This document shows, piece after piece, positions 22,601-33,437 of a DNA stretch of 64,000 bases. Both the position numbers and the translations under genes were made by a program. This DNA comes from Ulva prolifera (Eukaryota > Chlorophyta > Ulvophyceae > Ulvales > Ulvaceae): the NCBI GenBank assembly GCA_023078555.1, contig CM041200.1:4306936-4370935 (forward strand), in the 5' to 3' direction. Within the stretch, counting starts at the first letter, position 1. Each line of letters starts with the position of its first letter. The notes under the pieces were generated by a model. That model was not told where the DNA came from, ran no database searches, and saw only the letters and a list, made by a program, of their open reading frames with translations.

Positions 22601-24489
22601 GTCTTGCAGCAGAGCAGCCAGCGGCTCCGATATGCATGGGCCACCGTCACCCTGCGGCTGGGCCTCTCCCCCTGGGCCTGAACGCCGTGCGCCGTCCACA
22701 TGCTGGCTGGCTGTGCTGGGCGCAGGACCGCCACGGCCACGCTCATGCGCACTCCGGCCACTGCCGCTGTCCCGCCTGCCAGATGCTGCCGTGGCGGGGT
22801 CGCCACACGTCTGCGAGGCGGCGTCACAGCCCCCGGCGCGCTGCGCCACTCCACTGTAAGCAGCGCATGCATCCGCATGCGCGCTCTGCCCCGGCCGGCT
22901 GCCGATGCCGATGCAGCCGCCTTCCCCCGCGGCAGCTGCACGGCTGGCGGAGGCCCCGTCGCGGCTCTGAGCGCCTGCGGAAACAGGCTCCTCCGGCCTC
23001 GCTGCCGCAGACGGTTGCCTTGCATATGTCATGCATGCGCCAGGAGGGTTCGACCCCTGTGTGCCAGGCTGCCCATGCTGTGCGGGACCCTGACTGTACC
23101 CTCCGGCGGCCACCACGGCCGTGCCACCATACGGCTGGCTGCCGCTGCTGACAAGCCATGGGGCAGTCTGCGCAATTGCGACGGGCTGCTGCTGCTGCTG
23201 CTGCTGCCACGGCCAGCTACCACCCTGAACGCTGGGTGGTGGCATAGGCGAGGCGGGGGGCCACGCAACCGGCACGCCGGGACTCACATCCCCCCTTACG
23301 GGCGGTCCCGGCCACACCCTCTGCGGCCATGCATGCTCAAGCCCCGCCCCCGCAGCAGACAGTGCGTGTGCGGCCGGCTCGCACGACTCTGGTGGCGCAG
23401 ACTCCGGGCTGGCGGTGCGGTCCGACAGCCCACTACTGGTCTCGACGGGCCCGCCGTCGGGGCTGTCAGCGACACCGCCTGCCTCTGTGGCCTGGCCTGC
23501 AGATCCACACGGGCGCTCCGGCTCCACCTGTGGCTGCAGTGCAGGTAGAGAGTTCGCCGCGACGGGGATGAGCGGCGCAGAGATGCGGGCCGCCGGGGGG
23601 GCGAGAAAGACGATCCCCTCCCGTGGGGGCGCGCCGCTGCCCGGCCCCTCTTCAGCGGAGGGTGGAGGCTCTGGGCGCTCTGGCGCAAACACCTGGATGC
23701 CGAAATCCAAGGGAGTGTCTTCCTTCTGGATGCGATTGCGCAGCGGCTCTCTCCTGCATGGGGCGGCGGGTCATCATTGCAATGTGTTCACCAACAGCTA
23801 GCCACGCCAAGCTACACCCAGACGCGCATGGCCACCACATACCATCCTTATCAGCGCCATCGGCTGTTCTGCAGTTCCATTTGGGCTGCGGTCCGACACA
23901 GATCCAGAAATGAGAGGCTGATTCTACGTCACCGGGGCGGAGGACTTGACATTGCTGCCCTGCCGCCGGTCGCATCCGACGCATGCAATACGACACCCAT
24001 GCACGCACACAGCTCCCAAAGCGCGTGCCTGCCTGCCTTGGTTGTCACCTTCCGCTTCGTCTGCGGGAGCGCTTGCGGCAGCTGCGCGGCGCCGGCGTCG
24101 GCCTGCCCGCTCCGCCCGTGCGCAGGCGCCGCCGCCACCTTCTCATGCAGCCACGGGCCCTTCCGCCGCTGCCCCTCCAGCGGCTGCATGGCCGCCCGCT
24201 CCTGCTGCTCCTTCGACGCCTGCTTCGGCGCCTCTGTAGGGGCCAGAGTCTCGAGCACCGCGAGCGCTTCGGCCGCGGCGGCGCGGCACTGTTTAATCTG
24301 GTGGTAGCGGGCGTTCTGCAGGGCGGCTCGCAGCTTCTGGCCGTGGCGCTGGATGCACCCTAGTGCAGCCGGGGCGCCTGCTGCGTCAGCATCGTTGGTC
24401 ACCGTCAGCATCAGCGCTGACAAGGCGTGGATGGCTTCAGTGGTCACCTGCATGCTCGATGGCGCTGGTCGTGGCCTGACCCCCCACAT
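19684..24489 (-). CDS. Large low-complexity protein of unknown function (gene model incomplete)
   Basis: The N-terminal exon ends with a good donor at 24049; its ATG is 24489 or 24453. It encodes Ala-rich helices (EAIHALSALMLTV, CRAAAAEALAVLETLA) and a basic tail. The main exon runs from about 23753 to a GTAAGT donor at 22107. It starts REPLRNRIQKEDTPLDFG and continues as a Pro/Ala/Ser/Gln-rich, probably disordered chain with a poly-Gln stretch. Downstream, an exon includes RRHIDLTLELPANHSAAAV, and a last exon ends ELRREMLSLRHMLNG at 19684. Between about 21700 and 20000 two frames are open in parallel and I could not decide between them. The shift falls in C-homopolymers, so a sequence indel is possible. 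No domain was recognised. SLRETQQKLCALLEHARETLG looks like a short coiled coil. Confidence 0.5.
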
Positions 24490-24674
24490 GGCCTATGCAG
24501 CACAGCACAGTGAAACGCTCCCGGACAAAGAGTTGAATACCACTGTGCGCCGAAACGGGCACAAGTATCAGGTCCACCAAGGGGTGGCCACTTGGCCACG
24601 CCATAACAAACACATGGCTGCTGTGTGAGATTGAGGTACATGCGGACCGGCATGCAGAGTAGTTAATGCGTGCA

Positions 24675-24952
24675 GGTGTGTAAAGTAAAGTAAATCTAAA
24701 TTTACTGAGCCGTATCCTATTGGACATTGACAACTCCGAATTAACGGGACCACATATGCCGAAGGGGTAAACCACCTGGAAACCCCCCTCAGACGACCGT
24801 ACGCAACTCACAGGGCCTCCTCCTGTGCTAAGCGAGGTGGTCACGTATGGCCGTTTCGATTCCCCAAAGCGCACGCAGAATCGAACCCACGACCTCCTGA
24901 AACGGAGAGGGTAGCTTTTAATCCGTCCTCAACCCATTGGACCATTGTGTAG
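24675..24952 (-). repeat. SINE-like dispersed repeat, copy B, with full tRNA-like head
   Basis: On the minus strand the head reads TGGTCCAATGGG (A box, 24944-24933) and GGTTCGATTC (B box, 24887-24878). Between them ACGGA and TCCGT could form an anticodon-like stem with an oversized loop. The T stem does not pair well, so this is a degenerate tRNA-like head rather than a working tRNA. The body matches copies A and C, and the 3' end is TTTACTTTACTTTAC. The insertion overlaps the end of the neighbouring minus-strand gene. Confidence 0.8.
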
Positions 24953-26164
24953 TGTCGTCAGCTCTGAGTTCTGCAGCTGGGCGACAGCTAGCACCGGGAT
25001 CGTGTGGATGACATCTGCAGCAGGAGTGCATCTCGCAACGGGCGCAGCTGCTGCCCTTGTGCATGACATAACGCAGGGGATGCGCCGCACCGTCCAATGC
25101 CGGTTGGCGTTGAGAGCCCGTAGCACAACAATGGCAGAAGAGTTAGCGACACGCATGTCTGGTGTGACACCCTTCTGCATGTGTGCCCAGCCTGCCCTGA
25201 GTGCCCGGAAACTGCCCACATTGTCACAGGGCATCGCTCCTTGCACCATCGAGCTGCTGATCTGCTGCAGGATGGCCAGGCTCGAGTCAGCGGAGGTCGG
25301 GCTTGTGGCTGGGAGGCTCTCGATGGCGCTTGCGAGAAGCTCTCCTGCTGCATCGCAGTGTGGGCGCTTGCCTCGAGCGCTACAGCAAGCCTGAATGAGC
25401 GGTTGGACCACTTGCAACACAGACTTCGGAGCAGCAGCATGCTGTAACGGAGTGTTCTCATCACCTGCATGTGCCCGATGTCATGGTGACACCACAGGAG
25501 TATGCTGCAGCGTGCAGTTGTGAGCTGGGTACAGGTCGCAGTGAGTTGACCGCAGCCCTGCAGACATATCTGGTAATGCGCCAGCCCTCCGATATGTATG
25601 CGGCAGTGTTATGGCAGTTGCGCACGTCCACAAATCGACTGCAGTGTAGCTGCAACCAGGTGCTGCACTGCCTGCACGTTGCTTGGGGGCCTGGCATCCG
25701 TCGCCTGCGCAGCGACCTGTTGAATGATCCATTCACATGGAATGCTGTTCGAGAGTACTGCAGAGTTGGCTTGGACAGCCTGAGCTGCGATCCTGCACCT
25801 CCAGGAGTGTCCCCCATTGCCACAATTGCGTAGGCCTGCAGCTCAAACGCGGCATCTTATGTCCTGGCGAACAGCGTCATATGCATTGAGGAAAACAGCG
25901 CTCCGGATGACGCCATTCATTACCATGGTGGCATATCATGCGACTCTCACCTGTCAACAAGAGGGATATGTGCACCCGAGTGCTGTTCGGGTCGTCAAGC
26001 ACTAGCTTGATCAGGGAAGCTGCGGCCTGCTCAGCTACATCCTTGCGTTCTAGGTCACTGAGACAGAATCGGATCTGATGCGCAGATTTGGCAACCATCA
26101 AAGGCAGGCTCGTCGTCGATGCCGCAAGCCCGAGCAGTCTGAAGTCGGTGTGCAGCGAGTGCAC
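24929..26164 (-). CDS. Helical-repeat-like protein (ARM/HEAT type?), 5' end incomplete
   Basis: Three exons agree in phase: about 26164-25951, 25835-25626 and 25464-24929. They give about 320 residues of mainly helical sequence with a repeated Leu/Ala pattern (KDVAEQAAASLIKLVLDD, VQAVQHLVAATLQSICG, KSVLQVVQPLIQACCSARG). This is suggestive of an armadillo or HEAT-type solenoid, and the LLTGLRNCGNGG segment recalls ataxin-10-like LRN motifs, but I cannot name a family. An upstream exon near 26280-26210 could join through a 51-nt intron. The final residues and the TGA stop lie inside SINE copy B, so the native C-terminus has probably been replaced. It is followed downstream by the large unknown gene on the same strand. 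Confidence 0.55.
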
Positions 26165-26616
26165 TCATGAGGACGATATATTGAAACAGACGAAGGTGAC
26201 GGTGGTGATCTGCTTTGCGATCGCTGGCTGAGGCCTCTGCATCCTCAACACTACGTTGTTTCCAAATTTCGCTACTCTGTTTACAAGCAGTTTGAACACG
26301 GGTGTCTAGCGGGGGCCTGTGCTTGTGTCAACGAATATGCATACGGTTTACGTCAATTGACGCCCGCGCGCCGCACGCCAAGAACTTTCCTGGACGTGCC
26401 CCGCGCGCCACCAGCTCGATGTACTGCATGTCTCGAATTTCGCGATTAGCCGCGTGGGCAGCATTGCCTCGAACGGGCCAGATATGTCGAGTGCAGACCG
26501 TCATTATTGCTGCAATCCCTCAAGAATCCGTCTCTAGCCATCACATCGAATCACAAATTGTTCAGCGATCGTGCTTGATCTGTCCCTCTTCCTGGTGTAG
26601 TACACTTGTGCCTTGA

Positions 26617-28113
26617 GCCGTTCTCAGAAGCCACTTCCGGCGCCCTCTTATTTCGGAACAGAACGCGATCGATTTCTGCTGTCGCAGCTGCACGTTGGTG
26701 ACGCCACAGGGCTAACATTCACAATCTATGGCATTCCACTTGAAATCACCTGCTTCGCGCGCCCCAGTGACGGTAAGGCCGGTTGTCGCTGCCGCGCGAC
26801 CAGGCCATAGGCGAGGCCCACAAGGCAGTCCGTACAAGTGTGCCTTCCCAATGTAGACACCGTAGTTGACTGCAGCAACTGCCGAATTGCGCTGAGCGAA
26901 ATCTTGGTGTAAACTGTGGTGCAAACTGTGGTGGTCGGCGGAGTGCCCGACACACAGTGTCTGATCAGGCGCTGTTGTGGTCCGTGGTCCCGGAAGGCAA
27001 CGGATGCTCGTTCGCAGGAACGGACATGACATCAGCCTCCCAGTCACGCTACCGATGGCTAAGCTGCCAGAAGATGGCGAGGTGTGACCCGTTCTCAACC
27101 TGTAATTGCGTGCACTGAATGTGTCTTACCTGGCCTCCAGCCTTCGATACAAGCGAACGAGCGAACCAGCCCTGCATGACCCATTGATGCCATGTTGTGC
27201 GACAAGCTACACTTCCAGCCTTGCGCCTGTGAATCTCGGGTATTCTTCCTGCAGATTCTCACTGAAGATGAAATGAAGTGCGACCCAGAAGAACGGAACT
27301 GCCAGGTGTGCAATGACAACTCCACCAACGCCACCATGTCAGTATGCAAGTGCACTGTTGCAGCCCCTGCCACCTTGCGCTGGGGAATCAAGTGCTTCTG
27401 TGTCTGCAAGCTTTCAGTTCTCTCTTCTGTGCAGACACCCATGTACGTGTATGAAGAGCGGTGCCCAGCATGCTCTGGCACGGGAGCGGCTGAGGCCCGC
27501 GGCCGACAACGGCGCTTGGGCGCCTGCCCCATGTGTGGCGGCATAGGTGCAGCACTTCTGTCTGCCTGCTTGAATCTGCATCTGCCCGACAACACCGCAT
27601 CTCACCGTGTCAACCTGTCGTCAGTCCCAGCAGGGAGATAGCAGGAGGTTGTACATGCACTATTCTCAATGTAGTCAACACCTTTTCGACCGGCTATAGC
27701 TTGTCAATGCGCACATGTCGATGTCCGTTCACATGCCACGCATGGTTTTTCTGCATCCTTTTTTTCTTGTGAGACAGAAACAACAAACAGCACCACCGGG
27801 ACTGATGAGAGTTGGTGATTGCCGGTGTCTCTGTCATGGCATCCATTGTGGGCACCTGGGTCATGCCACTGGTTCCCTGCAGCAGTGTCCAGGGCTGCGA
27901 GACTGTTTCGGGTGGCCACAGGGTCGTCTGTGAGCTCAACCACCCTCAGCGCTGCTCACCGCCGCACTTCTGCGTGCAGGGTACCTACGACATGTGACAT
28001 CACGGTATCAGCCCGAAGTGAACGGCAGTTTGGCAGGCCCAACCAGCCTATTCCGGCCAAAACAGGATGTCAAGGAGGTGCCCAAGCCTAAGAAGTATGG
28101 GGAGTGGAATTGA
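26617..28113 (+). CDS. Small DnaJ-type zinc-finger protein (BSD2/PSA2-like?), 5' end incomplete
   Basis: Five exons agree in phase: about 26617-26772, 26969-27081, 27255-27305, 27435-27546 and 27980-28113. The fourth encodes CPACSGTG and CPMCGGIG, two CxxCxGxG units as in the DnaJ cysteine-rich domain, but there is no J domain. Such stand-alone domains in plants assist plastid assembly (BSD2 for Rubisco, PSA2 for photosystem I); that role here is inference. Before the finger lie LTFTIYGIPLEITCFARP and a basic RGPGRQRMLVRRNG segment. The C-terminus ends KPKKYGEWN. A first exon with targeting sequence, perhaps the MYCMSRISRLAAWAALP frame at about 26419, is likely but was not joined. The donor at 26773 (GTAAGG) is strong. 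Confidence 0.65.
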
Positions 28114-28895
28114 GGGCCGCATGCGGCTGCTTTTTGCCAGTATTCATGGATTCGACCATCTGCCTGCACTATTCTTGGCGGGCTTGGACATGTTATAAAC
28201 AACGATGACCTATTCTGTGCTTAGTGTGCATAGTTAGACCAGGCATGGGACGAACAAGGTCTGATTGTTTTCTCACCAGACTCACTCGGCTGGATGTCAG
28301 TCCCATCCGAGCCAACCATTCTGCCGTCATCCCCCAACAATGGTGCAGTCTACCGGTGACGCAGAATAGTCGGGCAGGTAGTTGTGCACATATGTCTCAG
28401 CTAGCTTTTGTCGAATTTTTATGGCCACTAGGTGGTGATCCTGTTTTAGCTCACTCGCTGCAGGCACGAAGCTTCCATTACAACCCAGTTTTAACCAGTA
28501 TTCACCTATTGAGGTCGGAGCAGTGTTCATCACTTGGACACTCGTGGAATTGGGTTGCAACGATGTTAACTTACATCGTTTTGTCCATTTGTGACAGCAA
28601 ATCTGTTGAATGTTCGTGGAAGCTTCATTTGCTTCCTGACGAACAATCAGTTTCGAGTGTGCACCCCTGGGATAAGTGCATTCAGTCAGCTGAATGCTTG
28701 TGCTACATACAAATGGCATCGCGCATCATGCAAAGGGCATGCCACGCTGGGGATGTGCACGGTCCTGCATGCTATGCGGTAGAGTCTCCAGCTGGCTCTT
28801 CAGATGTGGTATTCCTCTGGCTCGCAGCTGCAGGCTCTGTCGAACCTGACTTTGCGGACTTGTCAGCGTCGACCTTCACACAGATACTCTACGTA
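28114..28895. other. Intergenic between convergent genes
   Basis: This separates the 3' ends of the zinc-finger gene (+) and the AP2 gene (-). A 254-codon plus frame covers it and runs into the AP2 coding exon on the other strand, so I treat it as chance. Confidence 0.55.
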
Positions 28896-30054
28896 TTATT
28901 CACCAGACAGCCTGCTGAGGGAATCATGACCATTGCACTGACCACTGGGCAGCGTTCGTACATTTGTATCGGCTTCAACATCTTGTGACTGTGATTTTGC
29001 TGTTCCGGAGCTCTGCTTATTACGGATTTGTCTGGACGCTGCCTGCTTACGCCCATGACAGCGCAGGCTCTCAATCAAGTCCTCTTGCGTAACACTGCTG
29101 AGCCACTCATATTCGCTTTCGTATTCTTTCATATCATAGTTTGTGATCCCATGCTTCAACGAGCCGAACTCGCCATGTAAGTGGCACCACAGCATCATTC
29201 TATCATACGCTTGTGCAGCCTGCAACAATACTAAACGCTTACAAGAACACATCCTGCTCACACACGCATGCCGGGCCGTCAAAGCGAAAGGTCATAAATG
29301 TTGCACACTAAGGTGCCGAAAGACATGCACTGGCCCAACTTGAACCTGAGTGTTGTACATGATTGTTGACACTCACTCGTCCAGCACGAGCAGCAGACTA
29401 ACAACACGCATGATACGCACAACCACTGCAAGCTAGGACGTTGAGGAGTTTGCGGGGTACCTGCCCTTCTTCATCAAAGCATCCAAGGGAGGTGGGTCTT
29501 CCACCTCTCCTGAACTGAGCTTCCCACCGCCGCGTAGGAAATGTTTGGTGAACGCCACGGAACTGGGACGTGAACTTTCTGCCCGTCTGTGTTCTTTGCT
29601 GTTTTGCGCCCTTGTGGAGAATTTTGCTCGCCTTCACAACGACGCAACGATTCATGGAATTCTGAGCCAGTCAGGCAATTCTAGGTGGCATGCTGACCAA
29701 GCAAATGATTCAGTGTGAAGCACTTGTTCTACGTTCTATGAGAACGGATACTTGGCATCACATAGCACCGGCCATTGCAGTGTTAGCTCACCTGCAAATC
29801 GCTTGCGACGGTTCCAGTGGCAGCGATCACCTCCCCAGTTGCTTTCTCAAACTGAGAGCCTTGTTGATGCGATTCCTCGCCAGCAGGCTGCACGGCAGCA
29901 CGCTGTTAAGCGCTTCATCGCGCAACAAGCACTACTAATTGGGACTCCTAGTCATCCACGCACGCACCTCGGAGTCAGCCAGAACGGTGTGTCTCTCATA
30001 TATTGTAGGGCGCTTGAATCCTGGTATATTCTGTACTAGCAAGTGCTCGGACAT
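28896..30054 (-). CDS. AP2-domain transcription factor
   Basis: Four exons (30054-29968, 29887-29792, 29661-29461, 29219-28896) join in phase to 235 residues. The AP2 domain begins at about residue 94 (SQFRGVHQ), with WEAQFRRGG and SLGCFDEEGQ strands, and continues across an intron into AAQAYDRMMLWCHLHG. AP2 domains bind GC-rich DNA elements through a three-stranded sheet. After it, TNYDMKEYESEYEWLSSVTQEDLIESLR resembles the linker between the two AP2 domains of AINTEGUMENTA-type plant factors, but no second domain follows. The protein instead ends in a Ser/Gln-rich tail. The start MSEHLLVQNIPG is the first ATG of the phase-consistent chain. Targets are unknown. Confidence 0.85.
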
Positions 30055-33000
30055 GCTTATTCATGTGCATTTGCGTCGAGCACAAAGGAAGTACGAAGCT
30101 CTACACTTAACTGTAGGCCAGCGTGCTCGACCACAAGCTGATTTGCAGGTAAAATATATCAGTGTTCAGCAAATACATGATAGTTGTAAAGATTGCGACG
30201 TTGACGCGCAGATGAAGCGCTGTCGACTATGATCAAAAGCGATGCAACGTCAACTTCAACAATGCACGTATTACGCAGCAGGCACAAATCACCTGATTGG
30301 GCCAGATGTCGGCACATTTGCGTCATCATCCATTGTGGCTCTTTCGCTCTGTGTACGTTCAACGCGCTGACTAGAAGTATGCAACAGCGCTGTTCGGGCA
30401 GCGCGAGGTGTCACAAGCCACTATATCTCAGCTGAGCTCAGGCACACCGCAGGCCCCAATCCATCTGGGGTGACACCGAGATCGCTCCAAACCTCCCGAG
30501 CAGCATGTAGACATTCGGCGCAGGAAATGTCACCTGGTCGGCTGCGTTGCGGGCGACATGTTTTTCGTGCTCAGTCGCGCCTGCAATCGTCGTGCTGCAT
30601 CGCTTGCTGAACGACCGCCAAAACCTGATTTTGTGTTCGTGTCGTCATTATGCTGATTACCATTACTTCTGCAATTATTATTATTATTGTAGTTTTTTAT
30701 CTCTGTGTTCAAATGTCATTTTGCACACGTACAGCAGAAGTGCTACCGCACGGCATGCAGATGAAGGCGATGAACATCGCGGAAATAGGACTGCACTCGA
30801 CAGGCCTTCGCTGAACGGGTGTGGATGTCGCGACTCATCTAGAGACCACCATCAGGATGTACACGATCTGTGAAGCATGCTGCTCTGGGGTGCTTGCGGT
30901 TTGAACTTGCGTTGTTCAACTGCTACCTACAGGCTCCCGGCTCAAGATTAGCACGGCATTGCAGAGGAACTACCACATCATGGGGATCCTCTCCACATCC
31001 CACATCATGCACTCTCCATAGTCCCCCGCCACCTCCCCCAACCCCACAAAATGAGAGCTCAAAGCTTGTGTGACCGAGATGTTACCATGGTAATGGAGCT
31101 GACACGAGATGAGCTGCCACTGCATGGCACACCTGCCAACCCAGCTGTGCAGGTGCCCTGTTGAAGTCGTGCCGACTAGAGGCCAGTGCGCGGCCTCGGA
31201 GGCAGCTGGAAATGGTAATCTCAAACTTCTTCTCTATCATTCAATCCCACCTGGTGCCCTTTAGCTACTGTTTGAGCTGAAGGCCTGTCACACATCGTTA
31301 GGCTGGGAACTGCCGTATTATCTGACAGCGAGAGATTCGCAAGGTCAATATCTGCACTATGCGGGGCTGCTCGGCACACAGGTAAGGCCGGCGCCGCTGA
31401 GTCGCCGTCTGCCTTGGCTACTCTGCGGGGTGCAGCACACGAGCTGACCTGAATGGTTTGCAGCACTCATGTGCCTGGAGAACGCAGGTTGATCATCCCG
31501 GGGGTGCTTCTGTTTGCCAACAGGCAGTCCAGCAAGCGTTGCCTCCCGGCCGATGCAGAAAGTGGCTATGGGTGCAAACCACATTCGCAGCCTGCACCTC
31601 ATCGCGCATCAGAATACCACACTGCAGGGTCGAGTCTGGTGCAGTCCACATCGGCAGTTTCGGATTGCACCCGCTTGTATCCGGACCGCCCACATGCGGG
31701 CATGTATCGGACGCCACACTCAAGCTTGGTGCGGCGAATGCTCCCATCATATACTTCGAGGAGACGCCTCGCCACACAACGATTGCCTGCCCGGGGGCGT
31801 GTCAAACTTTTGGATCCAACACCAATTGCGGGATTGCAGCCTACTCCTGCGTCTGCAACATGAGGGCGCCCAGGGTCAGCTGAGGTGAGCACCGACCCAA
31901 GAAAGAAAGAGAAAGAATCTCCTGGGTCACACTAGCTGCATGTCTTTGGCAGCATGCGCCGCACGGCAGCGTGCCGGTATGCACAAGCTCGGCGACATGT
32001 GATGCTAGAGCGTGGGACAGGGTCAACTGCCAGGCCCCAGTGACGTACTTTCCCACATTCAACTTTGGTTAGCCACAGCATGCGCAGCAGGTGGCTTGGC
32101 GGGTGTTCTGCGTGCCATTCATCACTCGACGTGCGCATCCAACGGCGCGAGTTGGTGGTGTTAACAGGTCGCCAGGGAAGCGGCCCCCCAGCTGCCAACC
32201 GGCAGTGGCCCAGCAGGTGAAGGTGAGGGTCAGTCGGTTGGTTGGTGGAGCTCATACGCGCTGTGCGGGGCCGGCAGGCATTGCTTGCCCGCAATGCATC
32301 GGTGAGGGTCATGCGCCTGCGTGCAACCAGGGGCAGCCTCAGGCTGCGCCGCGGACATCACGCAACCGGCTGTGCACATGGTCTGCGGGCACGATGCAAT
32401 GACATGATGCCGCCGCTGTGGCGCGCAGCACGCAGCACGCGGCATGCATCGTGATAGGGTCCCAGCTGCAGGGTGTCGGAGAGTCACTGCAGTGAATCAA
32501 CACACGCGTGCTGCCGTCGAGGGCACTGCCGGCATGCGTGTACAGGGTTGTCCCTGGCGGAAGACTGTAGTACTTGGATGTATGTTGTGGCTATGTGTGA
32601 CTGAGGCAGCCTGGGCTGCGCGTGGCAGCAGGCGCACGCATGCGGCTGGCATTCGGGCCATGGCTTCTGGACCAATTAACGAACAAGGCACTGACGCCAG
32701 CACTGGGGCTTGAAATTCGAGCGTTGTTGTTACCAGTGATATGACCGCTACACCACCGGACCCTGAAACGTCGCGACGTGTGAGGTTCCAGTGTTGTAGC
32801 GGTCATATCATTGGTTACAACAAGCTTGCCACCCAGGAGCTAGACTGCCCCGGGGCCCGGCCATATGCATGCATGCATGTGCATGCATATGTTCACGCCG
32901 TCCGCCTCTGCAGGTCACCGTACAGGCGCCGCGAGCCCATCGGAAGCATGTAACGGATGTGGAAGGCACACTACTGGTAGTGAGCGGCAGTCGTATCAAG

Positions 33001-33437
33001 CCGTGCTCGCCCGCCGCAAGCTGAGATGTCACGCGCATATGCATGTGAGCGTCAGATAGCTGCACCCACGGTCGCTAGCGTTGTGCATAACTGCATACGT
33101 GCATCTTCGATCACGCGTATCCTGCACAGCATTAGTCCTGTTCACTTTCTTTGGTGGCAAAGTTCTGGCGCAATACGCCAGATAGCGCGGCTCAGATTTG
33201 TGCAGTACGTAAGCAGTCGCACGTCAGCTGCAGGCACCATAGCTGAGTGCTTCAGTCATGACGCAAATGCAAGCGCGCTAGCGAGATGGTGCGACTGTGC
33301 AGCGTGCACTTGCTTGATTGAGCTGAACGATGCAAGGATCGCATACAAGGCAGTGACTCTGTCAGCAGCTTGCAGAATTGTGTTAGCCGAGCTGCCGAGA
33401 TCGCAAGTTCACAAGCTTTTGTCGCGAACACCCCAGG
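30055..33437. other. Long gene-poor stretch with possible unassigned exons
   Basis: No domain was recognised. Minus-strand frames at about 31777-31493 (SSKYMMGAFAAPSLSVASD start) and about 31445-31221 (ending GLNDREEV) look protein-like and have acceptor-type flanks, but I could not join them in phase. A TTA-type simple repeat lies near 30676 and a 100-bp palindrome at 32724. Confidence 0.35.
32724..32823. repeat. 100-bp imperfect palindrome (hairpin or MITE-like)
   Basis: The sequence is an almost continuous inverted repeat centred on TCGCGA at 32771-32776, with arms of about 50 bp. The outer arms TTGTTGTTACCAGTGATATG and its counterpart ending GTTACAACAA pair with a few mismatches, as do the inner CTGAAACG and CGTGTGAG parts. 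There is almost no loop. It lies in gene-poor DNA and has no coding role. Confidence 0.85.

Noticed and set aside
24871..24950. Functional tRNA gene
   Set aside because: A and B boxes are present, but the T stem does not pair and the anticodon loop is too large; the sequence continues into a SINE body.
28224..28988. 254-codon plus frame
   Set aside because: It overlaps the strongly supported AP2 exon on the other strand and shows no motif or splice context.
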